Of a stretch of DNA of 41,645 nucleotides, positions 15,588 to 26,100 are shown piece by piece; the first letter of the stretch is position 1, and the number at the start of each line of letters is the position of its first letter. The translations under genes and the position numbers were made by a program. This DNA comes from an uncultured Hyphomicrobiales bacterium (GTDB lineage Bacteria > Pseudomonadota > Alphaproteobacteria > Rhizobiales > Beijerinckiaceae). The stretch spans positions 1 to 41,645 of the forward strand of contig CAINNX010000012.1 of NCBI GenBank assembly GCA_903851305.1, written 5' to 3'. The notes beneath the pieces are model-generated. The model worked only from the letters and a program-made list of their open reading frames with translations, did not search any database and was not told the DNA's origin.

Positions 15588-16991
15588 ATGAACGCCAATA
15601 TCGCTGCTCTTCTGTATCTCGTCTCCGGCGTCCTGTTCATCCTGTCGCTGCGTGGCCTGTCGTCACCTGCCACATCACGCCAAGGCAATGTCTTTGGCAT
15701 GATCGGCATGGCGATTGCCATTGTCACAACCCTGCTCTTCCGCGTGCCTGCGGGTCTCTCGTCATGGGCGCTGGTGGTGGGCGGGATCGGCCTTGGTGGC
15801 GCGATTGGCGCCTGGCGTGCGCGCACGGTGCAAATGACGGCCATGCCGCAACTGGTGGCTTTCTTCCATGCACTCGTTGGCCTCGCCGCCGTGCTGGTGG
15901 CTGCTGGCGCGCTCTATGCGCCGCAAGCTTTCGGCATTGGCATCAAAGGCTCGATCCATGGTGCCAGCCTTGTTGAAATGTCGATTGGCGCCGCGATTGG
16001 TGCGATCACTTTCACCGGCTCGATCATCGCCTTTCTGAAATTGGATGGCCGCATGTCGGGCAAGCCGATCATGCTGCCCAGTCGCCACCTCATCAATATT
16101 GCGCTGGGCGCAGGTTTGATCGTGCTGGTTGGCCTGTTCTGCGTCACCGAAAGCCACACGCTGTTCTGGGCCATCTGTGCGGTGTCGCTGGCGCTGGGTG
16201 TTCTGCTGATCGTGCCGATTGGTGGCGCTGACATGCCGGTTGTCGTGTCGATGCTCAATTCCTATTCCGGATGGGCGGCGGCGGGTATTGGCTTCACGCT
16301 GGGCAATCTCGCGCTCATCATTACCGGTGCGCTGGTCGGCTCATCTGGTGCGATCCTGTCCTACATCATGTGCAAGGGCATGAACCGCTCGTTCATCTCG
16401 GTCATCCTAGGCGGCTTTGGTGGCGATACGGCAGCGGCTGCAAGCGGTGCGGTTGAAACGCGCCCCGTCAAGCAAGGCTCGGCGGAAGATGCCGCCTACA
16501 TCATGAAGAATGCCGGCAAGGTCATCATCGTGCCGGGCTATGGCATGGCGGTGGCGCAAGCGCAGCACACGCTGCGTGAAATGGCTGACATGCTGAAGAA
16601 GGAAGGCGTGGAGGTTTCCTACGCCATTCATCCGGTGGCGGGGCGTATGCCAGGCCACATGAACGTGCTGCTTGCCGAAGCCAATGTGCCTTATGACGAA
16701 GTCTTCGAGCTCGAAGACATCAATTCGGAATTCGGCCGCGCCGATGTGGCCTTCGTCATTGGTGCCAATGACGTGACCAATCCGGCTGCCAAGACAGACC
16801 CGACATCTGCCATCTATGGCATGCCGATTCTAGATGTCGAGAAGGCCAAGACGGTGCTGTTCATCAAACGCGGCATGGGATCGGGCTATGCAGGTGTCGA
16901 GAACGAGCTGTTCTTCAGAGACAATACGATGATGCTGTTTGGCGATGCCAAAAAAGTGGTCGACGACATCGTCAAATCACTCGGTCATTAA
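15588..16991 (+). CDS. pntB: NAD(P) transhydrogenase subunit beta
   Basis: A 467-residue inner-membrane subunit with the rest of the channel (domain II, about residues 1-280, many hydrophobic helices) and the NADP-binding domain III at the C-terminus, facing the cytoplasm. Domain II shows FFHALVGLAAVLVA and SYSGWAAAGIGF. Domain III shows KVIIVPGYGMAVAQAQHTLREM, the NADP-binding fold opening, then HPVAGRMPGHMNVLLAEA and FVIGANDVTNPAAK, and ends with IKRGMGSGYAGVENELFF. All are typical and the length is normal. It closes the pntAA-pntAB-pntB operon, and a clear terminator follows. Confidence 0.97.
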   Translation: MNANIAALLYLVSGVLFILSLRGLSSPATSRQGNVFGMIGMAIAIVTTLLFRVPAGLSSWALVVGGIGLGGAIGAWRARTVQMTAMPQLVAFFHALVGLAAVLVAAGALYAPQAFGIGIKGSIHGASLVEMSIGAAIGAITFTGSIIAFLKLDGRMSGKPIMLPSRHLINIALGAGLIVLVGLFCVTESHTLFWAICAVSLALGVLLIVPIGGADMPVVVSMLNSYSGWAAAGIGFTLGNLALIITGALVGSSGAILSYIMCKGMNRSFISVILGGFGGDTAAAASGAVETRPVKQGSAEDAAYIMKNAGKVIIVPGYGMAVAQAQHTLREMADMLKKEGVEVSYAIHPVAGRMPGHMNVLLAEANVPYDEVFELEDINSEFGRADVAFVIGANDVTNPAAKTDPTSAIYGMPILDVEKAKTVLFIKRGMGSGYAGVENELFFRDNTMMLFGDAKKVVDDIVKSLGH

Positions 16992-16997
16992 TCCATC

Positions 16998-17024
16998 AAA
17001 AGCCCGCCTCTGGCGGGCTTTTTT
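16998..17024 (+). terminator. Rho-independent terminator of the pnt operon
   Basis: AAAAGCCCGCC and GGCGGGCTTTT pair with a three-base loop, and six T residues end the structure. It begins 6 bases after the pntB stop. Confidence 0.92.
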
Positions 17025-17163
17025 ATGCAGCACTTTTCTATAAGATCAGACATTGATCCCGGACAAGGCAGATGTGCGAGCCGTGATACAGACTTAATCG
17101 GAATTGACCTCCCAGCGATCAGCAGACGCACGGGGGCGCATAAAGGAATATGGGGAGCACATC

Positions 17164-18750
17164 ATGTTTCAGCTCAGCTTTCACGGTGCCGCACATTCGG
17201 TGACCGGCTCGTGCTTTTTGCTCGAACATGGATCAACACGCGTGCTCATTGATTGCGGCATGTTTCAAGGCTCCAAATCCGAGAAAGAGCTGAACTACCG
17301 CGCCTTCCCGTTTCGGGCCTCTGACATTAACGCAATGGTCCTCACCCATGCCCATATCGATCATAGCGGCCTTATTCCGAAGCTGGTCAAAGATGGTTTC
17401 ACCGGACCGATCTATGCGACGCGCGCCACAAGCGATTTGTGTTCGGTGATGCTGCCTGACTCCGGCTTTATTCAGGAAAGCGAAGTGGCCCATCTCAACC
17501 GCCGCAACCAGCAGCGTGGGCGGGAGCCTGTGGAGCCAATCTATACAGCTGATGACGCCCATGCCTGCCTGCCACAATTTCGCGCAACCGATTATTGCAC
17601 ATGGCATGAAGTGGCGTCCGGCATCAAACTGCGCTTCTGGAACGCCGGCCATTTGCTAGGCTCGGCCTCAGCCGAATTGCTTGTTCAGATGGAGGATGGC
17701 ACATCCAAACATCTGTTGTTTTCGGGCGACATCGGGCCCGACCAGAAATTGTTGGAACCTGATCCGCAAGGCCCGAAAGATCTTGATTACGTTATTTGTG
17801 AATCAACCTATGGCGCCAGCGCACGCGAACATGTCAGCAACGACAAGCGACACCAATTGCTCACGCGCGAAGTCGAAGGTGCAATCAAACGCAATGGCGC
17901 GCTGATCATTCCATCTTTCGCAGTTGAGCGCACGCAGGAGCTCTTGGTCGATCTCGTCAAGCTGATGGACGACAAGCTCATTCCACAAGCGCCTATCTTC
18001 ATCGATTCACCACTGGCCACAAAAGCCAGCGCGGTCTTTAAGACCCATGCGCATTTGCTGGAAAATGGCGCTGATCTCATTCGTGCGGTCAGCGCTCATC
18101 ATGTGCGCTTTACCGAAAGCGTGGAGCAAAGCAAAGCGATTGCCCGCTTCACTGGCTTTCATATTGTCATTGCCGCCAGCGGCATGTGCGATGCAGGCCG
18201 CATTCGCCACCATCTCAAAAACTGGCTATGGCGAGAAGAAGGCACAGTCCTGATTGTTGGCTATCAGGCACAAGGCACGCTCGGGCGTATTTTGCTTGAT
18301 GGCGCAACGCGCGTGCGCATTCAAGGTGAAGACATTCAAGTGCGCGCTCATATTGCCTCCCTTGATCTCTATTCCGGTCATGCGGATGGACCAGAACTCG
18401 CCGACTGGGTTGCCGCACGCGGTCCTATCTCCGGCAATCTATTTCTGGTGCATGGTGAAGAAGCTTCCATTGAGGGCTTGCGTGCACGCCTGGCCCCCAC
18501 GCTTGGCGACAAGATCATCATGCCGCGGCTTGATGATGGCTTTGACCTCAGCGGTGCATCTGCTGTTGCACTGACAGGCGCGCGCACACAACGCATCGAT
18601 CCGGCACAAGCAGGTCATCTCGATTGGCACAATGATGTCTCGAAATTGCTGCTCGATATTTCCGACGAGTTGCAAAAAGCCAAGGACGAAAAGAAACGCC
18701 GCATCGTCATCCGGCGCTTGCGCCGTGCACTCGACGCAGAACAGGCCTGA
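17164..18750 (+). CDS. MBL-fold beta-CASP metallo-hydrolase with RNA-specificity domain
   Basis: A 528-residue cytosolic protein of the metallo-beta-lactamase beta-CASP family, related to RNA-processing nucleases such as CPSF73. Zinc ligands are visible as LTHAHIDHSG (His62, His64, Asp66, His67), then NAGHLLGSA and FSGDIGPDQ. The beta-CASP insert follows, with IIPSFAVERTQEL and IIAASGMCDAGRIRHHLKN, and the C-terminal RMMBL part shows LYSGHADGPEL and LVHGEEASIEGL. A nuclease role on RNA is likely from the family but no substrate is known. The ATG at 17164 has GGGGAG upstream. A frame extends to 17104, but the fold begins at FQLSFHGAAHSVTGS. It stands alone between the pnt terminator and a convergent gene 3 bases away. 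Confidence 0.9.
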   Translation: MFQLSFHGAAHSVTGSCFLLEHGSTRVLIDCGMFQGSKSEKELNYRAFPFRASDINAMVLTHAHIDHSGLIPKLVKDGFTGPIYATRATSDLCSVMLPDSGFIQESEVAHLNRRNQQRGREPVEPIYTADDAHACLPQFRATDYCTWHEVASGIKLRFWNAGHLLGSASAELLVQMEDGTSKHLLFSGDIGPDQKLLEPDPQGPKDLDYVICESTYGASAREHVSNDKRHQLLTREVEGAIKRNGALIIPSFAVERTQELLVDLVKLMDDKLIPQAPIFIDSPLATKASAVFKTHAHLLENGADLIRAVSAHHVRFTESVEQSKAIARFTGFHIVIAASGMCDAGRIRHHLKNWLWREEGTVLIVGYQAQGTLGRILLDGATRVRIQGEDIQVRAHIASLDLYSGHADGPELADWVAARGPISGNLFLVHGEEASIEGLRARLAPTLGDKIIMPRLDDGFDLSGASAVALTGARTQRIDPAQAGHLDWHNDVSKLLLDISDELQKAKDEKKRRIVIRRLRRALDAEQA

Positions 18751-18753
18751 AGC

Positions 18754-19302
18754 CTACCAAGCGGGCTTCAGCGACTTGCGCCAAAATTGCCCAAGCCCCG
18801 GCTCGCTGCGCTTGGCATAGCGGGCGTATATCCGGCCGTGCACATAGCCTGCGATGTTCTTGGGCACAGCCAGCAAGGGCAAAGCCAGCATGGGCAAGGC
18901 ACGCATGGGCATTTGCTGTGTAGCGGGCGCTTTGTCATCTGCCTGTGCGCGCACAGGTTGACGCCGCACAGGCGCAAGACCCGCGCCTGGCTTGCGCCCT
19001 CTGCGTGGACGATTGTCTTCTTCCTCTTGCAGCATTTTGGCGATGAAATCGGGCTCATCAAGGCTTGGCAACACACGCCGCCCATCACCGGCCTCTGGCG
19101 CATGGGTGGTTGCAGCAAAGAGCCTGTCGGCGTTGCGCCGCGCCTCGCTCAGAGATTGGTCACTGGCGTGCGGCCATTCGACAACCACAGATGCTACGGG
19201 CTTTGCTTCAGCTGGTATAATAATATGTTTGTCTGGAAGACTTTTGACTTTTTTGCCGGTGCGTCGCAATTCGACGGCAAAAGGCTTGATCGGTTTTTTC
19301 AT
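18754..19302 (-). CDS. Basic hypothetical protein, Pro/Arg-rich
   Basis: A 182-residue protein I do not recognise as a named family. It begins MKKPIKPFAVELRRTGKK, a basic opening that recurs in uncharacterised Rhizobiales proteins. The middle has an acidic patch (LDEPDFIAKMLQEEEDN) followed by a strongly basic one (RPRRGRKPG), then Pro/Ala/Leu-rich sequence (MPMRALPMLALPLLAVP). There is no signal peptide and no clear membrane helix, though the Leu/Pro stretch is somewhat hydrophobic. The basic linker could bind nucleic acid, but this is a guess from composition. It converges with the beta-CASP gene with a 3-base gap. The OmpR-type regulator upstream is separated by a strong terminator, so this gene must have its own promoter in 19303-19393. 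Confidence 0.7.
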   Translation of the reverse strand: MKKPIKPFAVELRRTGKKVKSLPDKHIIIPAEAKPVASVVVEWPHASDQSLSEARRNADRLFAATTHAPEAGDGRRVLPSLDEPDFIAKMLQEEEDNRPRRGRKPGAGLAPVRRQPVRAQADDKAPATQQMPMRALPMLALPLLAVPKNIAGYVHGRIYARYAKRSEPGLGQFWRKSLKPAW

Positions 19303-19393
19303 CCGTAACCTGTTGCAAAGAAATAAATCAATTAAAAGGCAAGCTGCCTAAAATTTTTCAGGCAGGGGCTCAAAACAAAACTATTCTGAACTG

Positions 19394-19426
19394 AAAAGGC
19401 CGGCATCGCAAGGATGCCGGCCTTTT
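19394..19426 (-). terminator. Rho-independent terminator of the OmpR-type regulator gene
   Basis: AAAAGGCCGGCATC and its exact complement pair over more than 13 bp with a short loop. On the minus strand the stem ends in TTTT followed by CAG. It lies 24 bases past the regulator stop at 19450 and is nearly symmetric. Confidence 0.85.
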
Positions 19427-19449
19427 AAAACCATCACTCTGATTTTCAA

Positions 19450-20214
19450 TCAGGACGCGAGATCAGCCTGTTCCATATCTTCGCCTGCACCTTCACCCAA
19501 GGTGATGGAATCTGACGAGAACAGATAACCAGAGCCGCGCACCGAGCGCAGGTTCACTTCATAACCCGCGTCACGCAATTTTTTGCGCAAACGGCTCACT
19601 GAAATATCCAGCGCACGGCTGACTTCTACCGAACGCACGCCGATGACTTTGGCGAGCTCGGCACGGTCCACAACCCGGCCTGCGCGTGTGGTGAACATGC
19701 GCAAAAGCTTGAATTCCATCGCCGTGATGGGAACATTCTTGCCGCCATTGGCAGGGATAATGGCGCGCAAAGCTTGATCGACTTTGATCTCACCAAAGGC
19801 CCAAACCGTTTCATTGGGCGAGGTTGTGATGGTTTGTGTCGCCATCATCCGGCGCATGCGCAGCAACAACTCACGCAATTCAATCGGCTTGGTCATGTAA
19901 TCATGGGCGCCCTTTTCGAGCGAAATCACGCGATCAAGAGCCTGGCTGCGCGCGGAAATGACCATGCAGGGGATCTTTTGGTTGACGATTTCCGGCAGAA
20001 GATCGATGCCGTCCCCATCTTCGAGACCAAGGTCCAGAAGAACGATCTGCGGCTTGAGCAAATTGACAGCGCGGCGGCCTGCACTGACCGTGTCAGCCTC
20101 AAATACCTTCATGCCATTATTGGTCAAATAGACCGAGATCATCTGCCGCACCGGCTCTGAATCTTCGATCAGGACAACGCGTGCCGGACCCGCACCCGCA
20201 TTCTGCACAGTCAT
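19450..20214 (-). CDS. OmpR/PhoB-type response regulator
   Basis: A 254-residue cytosolic two-component regulator. The receiver domain (about 12-125) has VVLIEDSEPVRQ with the acidic pair, VLLDLGLEDGDGID with the phospho-acceptor Asp, and YMTKPIELREL with the conserved Lys. The winged-helix domain (about 145-240) shows ITAMEFKLLRMFTTRAGRVV, VSRALDISVSRLRKKL and LRSVRGSGYLFSS, which are the recognition helix and wing. A GGGAG ribosome site precedes the ATG at 20214. The gene is divergent from a hybrid kinase, and a second hybrid kinase with a phosphotransfer domain lies 3 kb away, so it is a plausible output for either or both. Its C-terminal acidic tail of about 15 residues is unremarkable. 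Confidence 0.93.
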   Translation of the reverse strand: MTVQNAGAGPARVVLIEDSEPVRQMISVYLTNNGMKVFEADTVSAGRRAVNLLKPQIVLLDLGLEDGDGIDLLPEIVNQKIPCMVISARSQALDRVISLEKGAHDYMTKPIELRELLLRMRRMMATQTITTSPNETVWAFGEIKVDQALRAIIPANGGKNVPITAMEFKLLRMFTTRAGRVVDRAELAKVIGVRSVEVSRALDISVSRLRKKLRDAGYEVNLRSVRGSGYLFSSDSITLGEGAGEDMEQADLAS

Positions 20215-20561
20215 GGAACCACTCCCTTATGAGTAGGCACGGACCAGCTAGTCCCCGATGCCGGGCTCACGTTACATTTCTATTAGTATCGCGAAATTTG
20301 AAACACTTATTGTTACAAATAAGCTAATTTTCAATTATCTACATGGCTTTGTTAGGTTTATTCTTATTTAATTGCTTAGCTTTGGCTTTGTAAGCGACCA
20401 TCCGGAAGGCTGACGGAGCGTCAAATATAATAAAGAACAGAGCGCCGAATTTTCAAATAGATCAAAAATATCTCCCCCAAATACACGAATATATTTCCCT
20501 TTTTGTTATGGAGCTTCAATCTATTCAATGAAATCTATTCTTTCACCCGGGTAATAGTTTC
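20215..20561. promoter_or_regulatory. AT-rich divergent control region between regulator and hybrid kinase
   Basis: This 347-base gap has no gene that I can support. It is much more AT-rich than its surroundings. It contains a short inverted repeat, CTTATT and AATAAG around GTTACA, at 20306-20323, and another GTTACA at 20271-20276. Such a motif near a response-regulator gene could be a regulator site, but two copies of six bases are weak evidence. Promoters for both divergent genes must lie here; no pair can be assigned by eye. Confidence 0.5.
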
Positions 20562-22691
20562 ATGTTGGCGCCACAGAGCCCCGTATTGCGTAGCCCGGGC
20601 TTTATCCTCATCGGTGGTTTTCTCCTCGCGTTTCTGGTTGCGCTGGGAACAGTGTTTGCTACCTGGTCAAGCCGCGAAATCGTTGTGCGCGAATGGGAGG
20701 ACCGTCTGGCCTCGGTCTCTCACATGCTATCGGCCCATGCCGGACAAAGCATTGGGGCTGCCGATCATGTCTTACAGGATGTGACCAAAAATATCGAAGA
20801 CTATGGCGCGCGCAACGCTGAAGAAATGACAGCTGTATTTACCACGCGCCCTGTCTTCGACATGCTCAGTCATACCATCAAAGGCCTGCCGCATATTGAT
20901 GCCGTCCTCATTGTGGCACGCGATGGCACAATTTTAAATACAACGCAGGAATACCCTAGCCCACTTGTCAAACTGACCGATCCCGATGAGTTCACGGAGC
21001 TTATGGACGATCCCAAGCTGGATGTGTTTGTGAGTCAACCCGTCCAGAGCCGTAGCGGAACATGGGCCTATTATCTCGCACGCCAAATTAAAACTCCAGC
21101 CGGAGAAACTCTCGGCCTGATTCTGACTGGTCTAGATGTGCGTTTTTTTACAGGCTTCTATGCCTCACTCGGGACGCATTTTTCAAACATCACTCTGTTT
21201 CGGACAGATGGCACTATATTGGCGCAACATGCCTTGGATGAATTCACACCGACTGATGGACGTGTGATCAATAATATTCGTTCTGCCATAGGCAAAACAG
21301 CCAAGACCATTGTTTTGTCGCCATCGCCCAAAGCCACCCAACGCGCATTAGACCAGATGACATCGTATGATGTGCATCACTCTCTGCCTGTTGGCGTCAG
21401 CGTCAGCGCTACACGAGCGGAGATTTTAAAAGAATGGGAGAATGGGGCGGTTCGTTCTGTGATCTTGAGTGGCACCATGTCGGCCATTGTCATTGCGGGC
21501 ACAATTCTTTTGTCGCGGATGATCAGCGAGCTTGAGGCGGCGCGCAATACGGCAATCGTGGCCAGTCACGCCAAGATGCGTTTTGCGTCAAATGTCAGTC
21601 ATGAATTGCGCACCCCGATGAATGCAATCATCGGGGGATCGCATCAACTCATGCAAACCGCACTCTCCTAGGACTCTCAGCGCTATGCTGGTATTGTCGC
21701 CTCGGCTGCCCAACAATTGATGGTTCTCGTCAATGATATTTTGGATTTCTCCTATTATGAAACGCGCCATTTTCGTATTGAAAACGCGCCTTTTGATGTC
21801 CGCGACTTGGCCCACAGCACGCTTCTCATGGCCCGCACTCTTGTCCTCGAAAAACAACTCGATCTCTCCTGTGATGTGGCCAACCAAGTGCCGATCCATG
21901 CGATAGGTGATGCTGGTCGTATCAAACAAGTGCTGCTCAATCTTTTAAGCAATGCAATCAAATTTACAGATCGGGGCAGCGTGTGTCTGCGCATTTCCTT
22001 TCACACTGGAACACTCCCATCTGCAAACCAGCTGATCTTTGATGTTATTGATACAGGCTCAGGCATATCAGACGAAGACAGGACTCGAATTTTTCAACCC
22101 TTCGAACGTACGTTGGACCAAACAAAAGGGTTTGGCACCGGTCTTGGTTTGACCATTTGCAATAAATTGGTGGAGGCTATGTCGGGCCATATCTCGCTGA
22201 AAAGCCGGATCGGACTTGGCACATGCGTGACGGTGACGCTACCAACATCCCTACCGACTGATCATGAGATGAGCCATTTGCAGACGTCTGACACACAACA
22301 CCGCATCGCCCACGCCAAAGCACTTCATATTCTGATTGCTGAAGATGTCGCGCCAAGCCGGATGTTGCTCACCATGATGTGCGAAAAAATGGGGCATCAT
22401 GTGGTGGCTGTCGAAAACGGTCGTCTCGCCGTGCAGGCTGCGCAGGAACAGGCTTTCGATCTTGTTCTGATGGATCTGCAAATGCCCGAGCTTGATGGTC
22501 GGGAAGCCACCCAGTGCATCCGCGCTGGCAAAGGCCCCAGTTCTGCTGCACGCATTTTTGCGGTCTCGGCCAACGCCGATCTCGACGGGCCCAATGGACT
22601 GGCCGCAGTCGGGTTCGATGACGTCTTACTGAAACCCGTCACGCCGGCGCGCTTGGATTATGTGATTGCCGCCATTGCCGCTCGCAATTGA
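20562..22691 (+). pseudogene. Hybrid sensor histidine kinase interrupted by an in-frame TAG
   Basis: A 709-codon frame that would encode a membrane hybrid kinase but is cut by TAG at 21669-21671 (codon 370). The two parts are in the same frame, so this is a nonsense change, not a frameshift. Part one has a transmembrane helix (about 12-32), a double-Cache-like periplasmic sensor, a second helix (about 297-315) and the phospho-acceptor box SNVSHELRTPMN with His347. Part two has an N box (QVLLNLLSNAIKFTD), G boxes (DTGSGISDED, GFGTGLGLTICNKL) and a receiver (ILIAEDVAPSR, VLMDLQMPELDG, LLKPVT). The stop falls in the dimerisation helices, so part one alone cannot bind ATP. CAG, AAG or GAG to TAG would each explain it by one base. 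TAG is a normal stop elsewhere in the window, so recoding is unlikely; a sequencing error remains possible. Confidence 0.88.
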
Positions 22692-22692
22692 T

Positions 22693-22983
22693 TCAGTTGC
22701 GATCTGCCGCCATCACATCAGATGTTTCACTCGCGACATCCAGAAAATAGATTGTTGCGAGATAAGTGCAGGTGGCAGCCAAATGCGAGAGCAAGAATAT
22801 CCCCGCTGATGCCAGCAAATCAGTCGAGCCAAACAAAGCGTAGACGAAGCGCACCCAGATCACGGCATTGACGAGCAGAAATGCGGTCAGGCCCAAATAC
22901 ATCCGGCGTTGCAAATCCCCGATCAGGGCGCAAACCCCGCCAGCACAGGCAAAGGCCAGTCCGGTAAACAGGAAAGAATACAT
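22693..22983 (-). CDS. Small membrane protein of unknown function
   Basis: A 96-residue protein with three predicted transmembrane segments: FLFTGLAFACAGGVCALIG, MYLGLTAFLLVNAVIWVRFVYALF and LASAGIFLLSHLAATCTYLATIYF. The C-terminal 15 residues are hydrophilic. I do not recognise a family. It converges with the interrupted kinase gene with a one-base gap, and the large hybrid kinase gene lies upstream on the same strand after an AT-rich 176-base gap. Its place between two kinase genes suggests a signalling accessory role, but position is the only evidence. Confidence 0.65.
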   Translation of the reverse strand: MYSFLFTGLAFACAGGVCALIGDLQRRMYLGLTAFLLVNAVIWVRFVYALFGSTDLLASAGIFLLSHLAATCTYLATIYFLDVASETSDVMAADRN

Positions 22984-23159
22984 AGTGTCGCCCCAAGAAC
23001 ATTTATCTCGTTGGTTTCACTATCGCCCAGATCATATTTCTGTATCTGTTACATATGAGATAATACACGGAATAATTTTATTTTACTGATTTGTATCAAG
23101 TGTTTAGATATAAATTGTCATTCGATTACTGGTTGATAAATCGTTTCAGCGCAAGCCCA
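22984..23159. promoter_or_regulatory. AT-rich gap upstream of the small membrane protein gene
   Basis: This gap holds the promoter for the small membrane protein and the 3' end region of the large kinase. A third GTTACA is present at 23048-23053, within CTGTTACATATGAG. No terminator hairpin with a T-run is evident. Confidence 0.35.
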
Positions 23160-26100
23160 TCACGCCATCTGCAAAGGCGCGTCTGCCGCTTCTGCCTCGC
23201 GCAACACGGCTGATCGCAGATCTTCGAACTCTTCGCTTCTGCCCTGTCGAGCGGCCAGCTCCAATTGTTCCGCCGCATAGGCCAGACGCCGAAACCCGAA
23301 ACTGGCCGAACTGCCTTTGATGGCATGAGCTTCACGCCGCAAGGCTTCAGCAACCAGCGCGCCCGTGCGCAAACCCTCGGTGCGACGCTGCAAATCTTCT
23401 CTAAACAGCTCCAACGCCTGGTCCAAATTGTCTTGTCCCAGATCCTCTGCCAGTTGCACCAACCATGCATGATCTTGCAATGGCAATTCGGATGACGGCT
23501 TCGCATCCTCTGCTTGCTTGACATCAGATGGGCTTAGGCAGGCATCAATCGCATCGAGCAAACGGCGCCCCGTGATGGGTTTGGTTGCAAAGCCGTTCAT
23601 GCCGGCTGCAAATGCCGCTTCACGATCTTCCGCAAACGCGCTCGCTGTGAGCGCAACCATCGGCATGCTACGCCAAGGCACGTCGAGAGCCCGAATGGCA
23701 CGCGCGGCAGCAAGCCCATCAAGCTCAGGCATCATCACATCCATCACGACCACATCAAACGATCGCGCGCGCGCAGCATCAACCGCAGCCCGCCCATCTT
23801 TTACAGCCGTAACATGGGCGCCCATATTTTCCAGCATGCGAGATAGAGCAAATTGATTGGTGACATTATCTTCAGCCAACAGAACGTGCAGGCCTTTTAA
23901 CTTGTGAGCCAGTGGTGAAATTTCGTTCACCTCGCCAAGGTCGGGTTCGCGCATGATTGGAGTGGCCAGAGTGGCTCGCAAATCATCCAGAAAAATAGGG
24001 GTCTGCACTAGGCCCGTAAAGCCATGAACAGCAGCAAACTCCTGCGCCAGAAAATCTTGCCGCGCGCAAAGTAGAAAAGTCTCAAACTCAAGATCAGCAA
24101 AGTGCGTAGTCTCAGCCACGGCTGTTGAATGTGCGAGCAGAATACGGCGGCGGCCTTTGGCGTCATGCTGTAGCCAAGCACTGGCAGCACTTGCATCTTC
24201 AAACCCCATAACCTGCGCATAGGCCGGCTTTAATTGACGCTCCAGCAAGCGGCGCTCAAACTCATGGGTCGTGGCGATAGCAATCGCCATATCTTCCAAA
24301 TCTCGATGTTCCGGCTCGTCAAATCCCACCAGCGGGATTTGAAAGAAGAACGTGCTGCCCTGATTCAAAACGCTCTTCACGCCAATTTGTCCGCCCATCA
24401 GCGTGACAAGCTTGCGACTGATAGCCAGACCCAGACCTGTACCACCAAAGCGACGCGAGATAGAGGAATCAACCTGCGAAAAATCAACAAACAGATCGGG
24501 TTGATTTTCTTGAGCAATGCCAATGCCTGTGTCTTCAATGCTAACCTGTAGATGATCGCCTGTCGCATCGCGTAACCGCGTCACGTCAACCATGACATGT
24601 CCGGACTTTGTGAATTTGATCGCATTGCCGATGAGGTTGATCAGCACTTGGCGCAAACGCCCCGGGTCGCCTGTCAGTCTGCGTGGCACATCAGAAGCAA
24701 TGACACAGCCAATCGGTAGACCTTTTTCATGTGCCTTGGGCGATACGATGTCGAGCACAGAACGCAAGTGGCGCATGAGATCAAAAGAGATCGATTCCAG
24801 CTGCACCTGTGGCGCATCCAGCTTGGTGACGTCCAAAACATCACTGAGCAATTCCAACAGGTGCTCGGCGGAATCACGGGTGATTTCGACATAGCGGCGC
24901 TGCACCAGATCAAGGGGCGTTGTCGCCATAAGATCAGCCATGCTGACAATACCGCTCAATGGGGTGCGAATTTCATGGCTCATGGTGGCCAGAAAAGCTG
25001 TGCGTGCGCGGCTGGCCATTTCGGCCCGATCACGTGCCTCACGCAAAGCATCCTGATCGTGCCGGCGTTTGGATACATCATTGAGTGTTTTCACAAAACC
25101 ACCCCCCGCTAGCGGTGAGGTTCGCACTTCGATGGTTTGGCCCGGTTTCAGCTCAATCTCGCGATGCCCCTGCAAGACACCACCGAGCCGATCTTCACGC
25201 GCCATCAGTGGCAGCTTGGCATAGGCCACAGGCAAAGTGACATTTGCTGAGGACAGGCCAAGCAAGGCCATGGCTTGCTCATTCATGGTAACAATGCGGC
25301 CTTGCGCATCGACCATCAAAATACCTTCTTGCATGTTTGCAAGCGTCGACGACAAAACGCGGGCTTTTTGACCCAATTTTTCACGCGTCACATTCAAGCG
25401 GTATTTTTCGATTGTGCCGAAACCCATGATCAGTAAAAGCGCGGCATCAATAATCAAAACAAGTCGAAACATGGACTCTTTTGAGCGCTGATACTCAGAC
25501 AAGAGCTCGTCCATACCCAAGGCCACACTCACAACAAGCGGATAACCCGGAATAGCCCGGAAGCTCACCAGACGCGTCACACCATCAATCACGCTGGTGC
25601 TCTCATAAGCGCCGCTGCTGACACCTGCCATTGCTTCACGCACAGCGGTCGATGACAAACTGCGACCCAAAACATCAGAGCTCATGCCGCTTCTTGCGCG
25701 GATCACACCATCCAGACCCCACAATGTGATGGCACCTAACTTTCCAACATCAATGGAGTCATAAAAACCCGACAGCAGTCGCGGATCGAGTGATGCCACG
25801 AGGACACCTGCAAACTGCCCCTGCGCATCGCGCAATTTGCGCGTGAACTGGATTGTCCAAAGTTTGCTCACGCGCCCCAGCACAGGCTTGGAGATAAACA
25901 GCTCGTCATTGGGATTTTCGACGTGAACTCGAAAATGCTCGCGGTCACTCAAATCAACCGCACCTGACACTTGCAAATTCGAGCTGCGCATCCAGCCGTC
26001 CGGACCAATCAACGCGAGCTGGATAGCAAGATCTTTTGGAAAATAATCACGCTTGGCGACGTGTTCGACGGAGAAGTGAGCGGGGTCGCGTTCATATTCG

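Noticed and set aside
21669-21671. TAG decoded as pyrrolysine or another amino acid
   Set aside because: TAG serves as the normal stop of pepF and of the second amidohydrolase gene, and no recoding element or pyl gene is seen.
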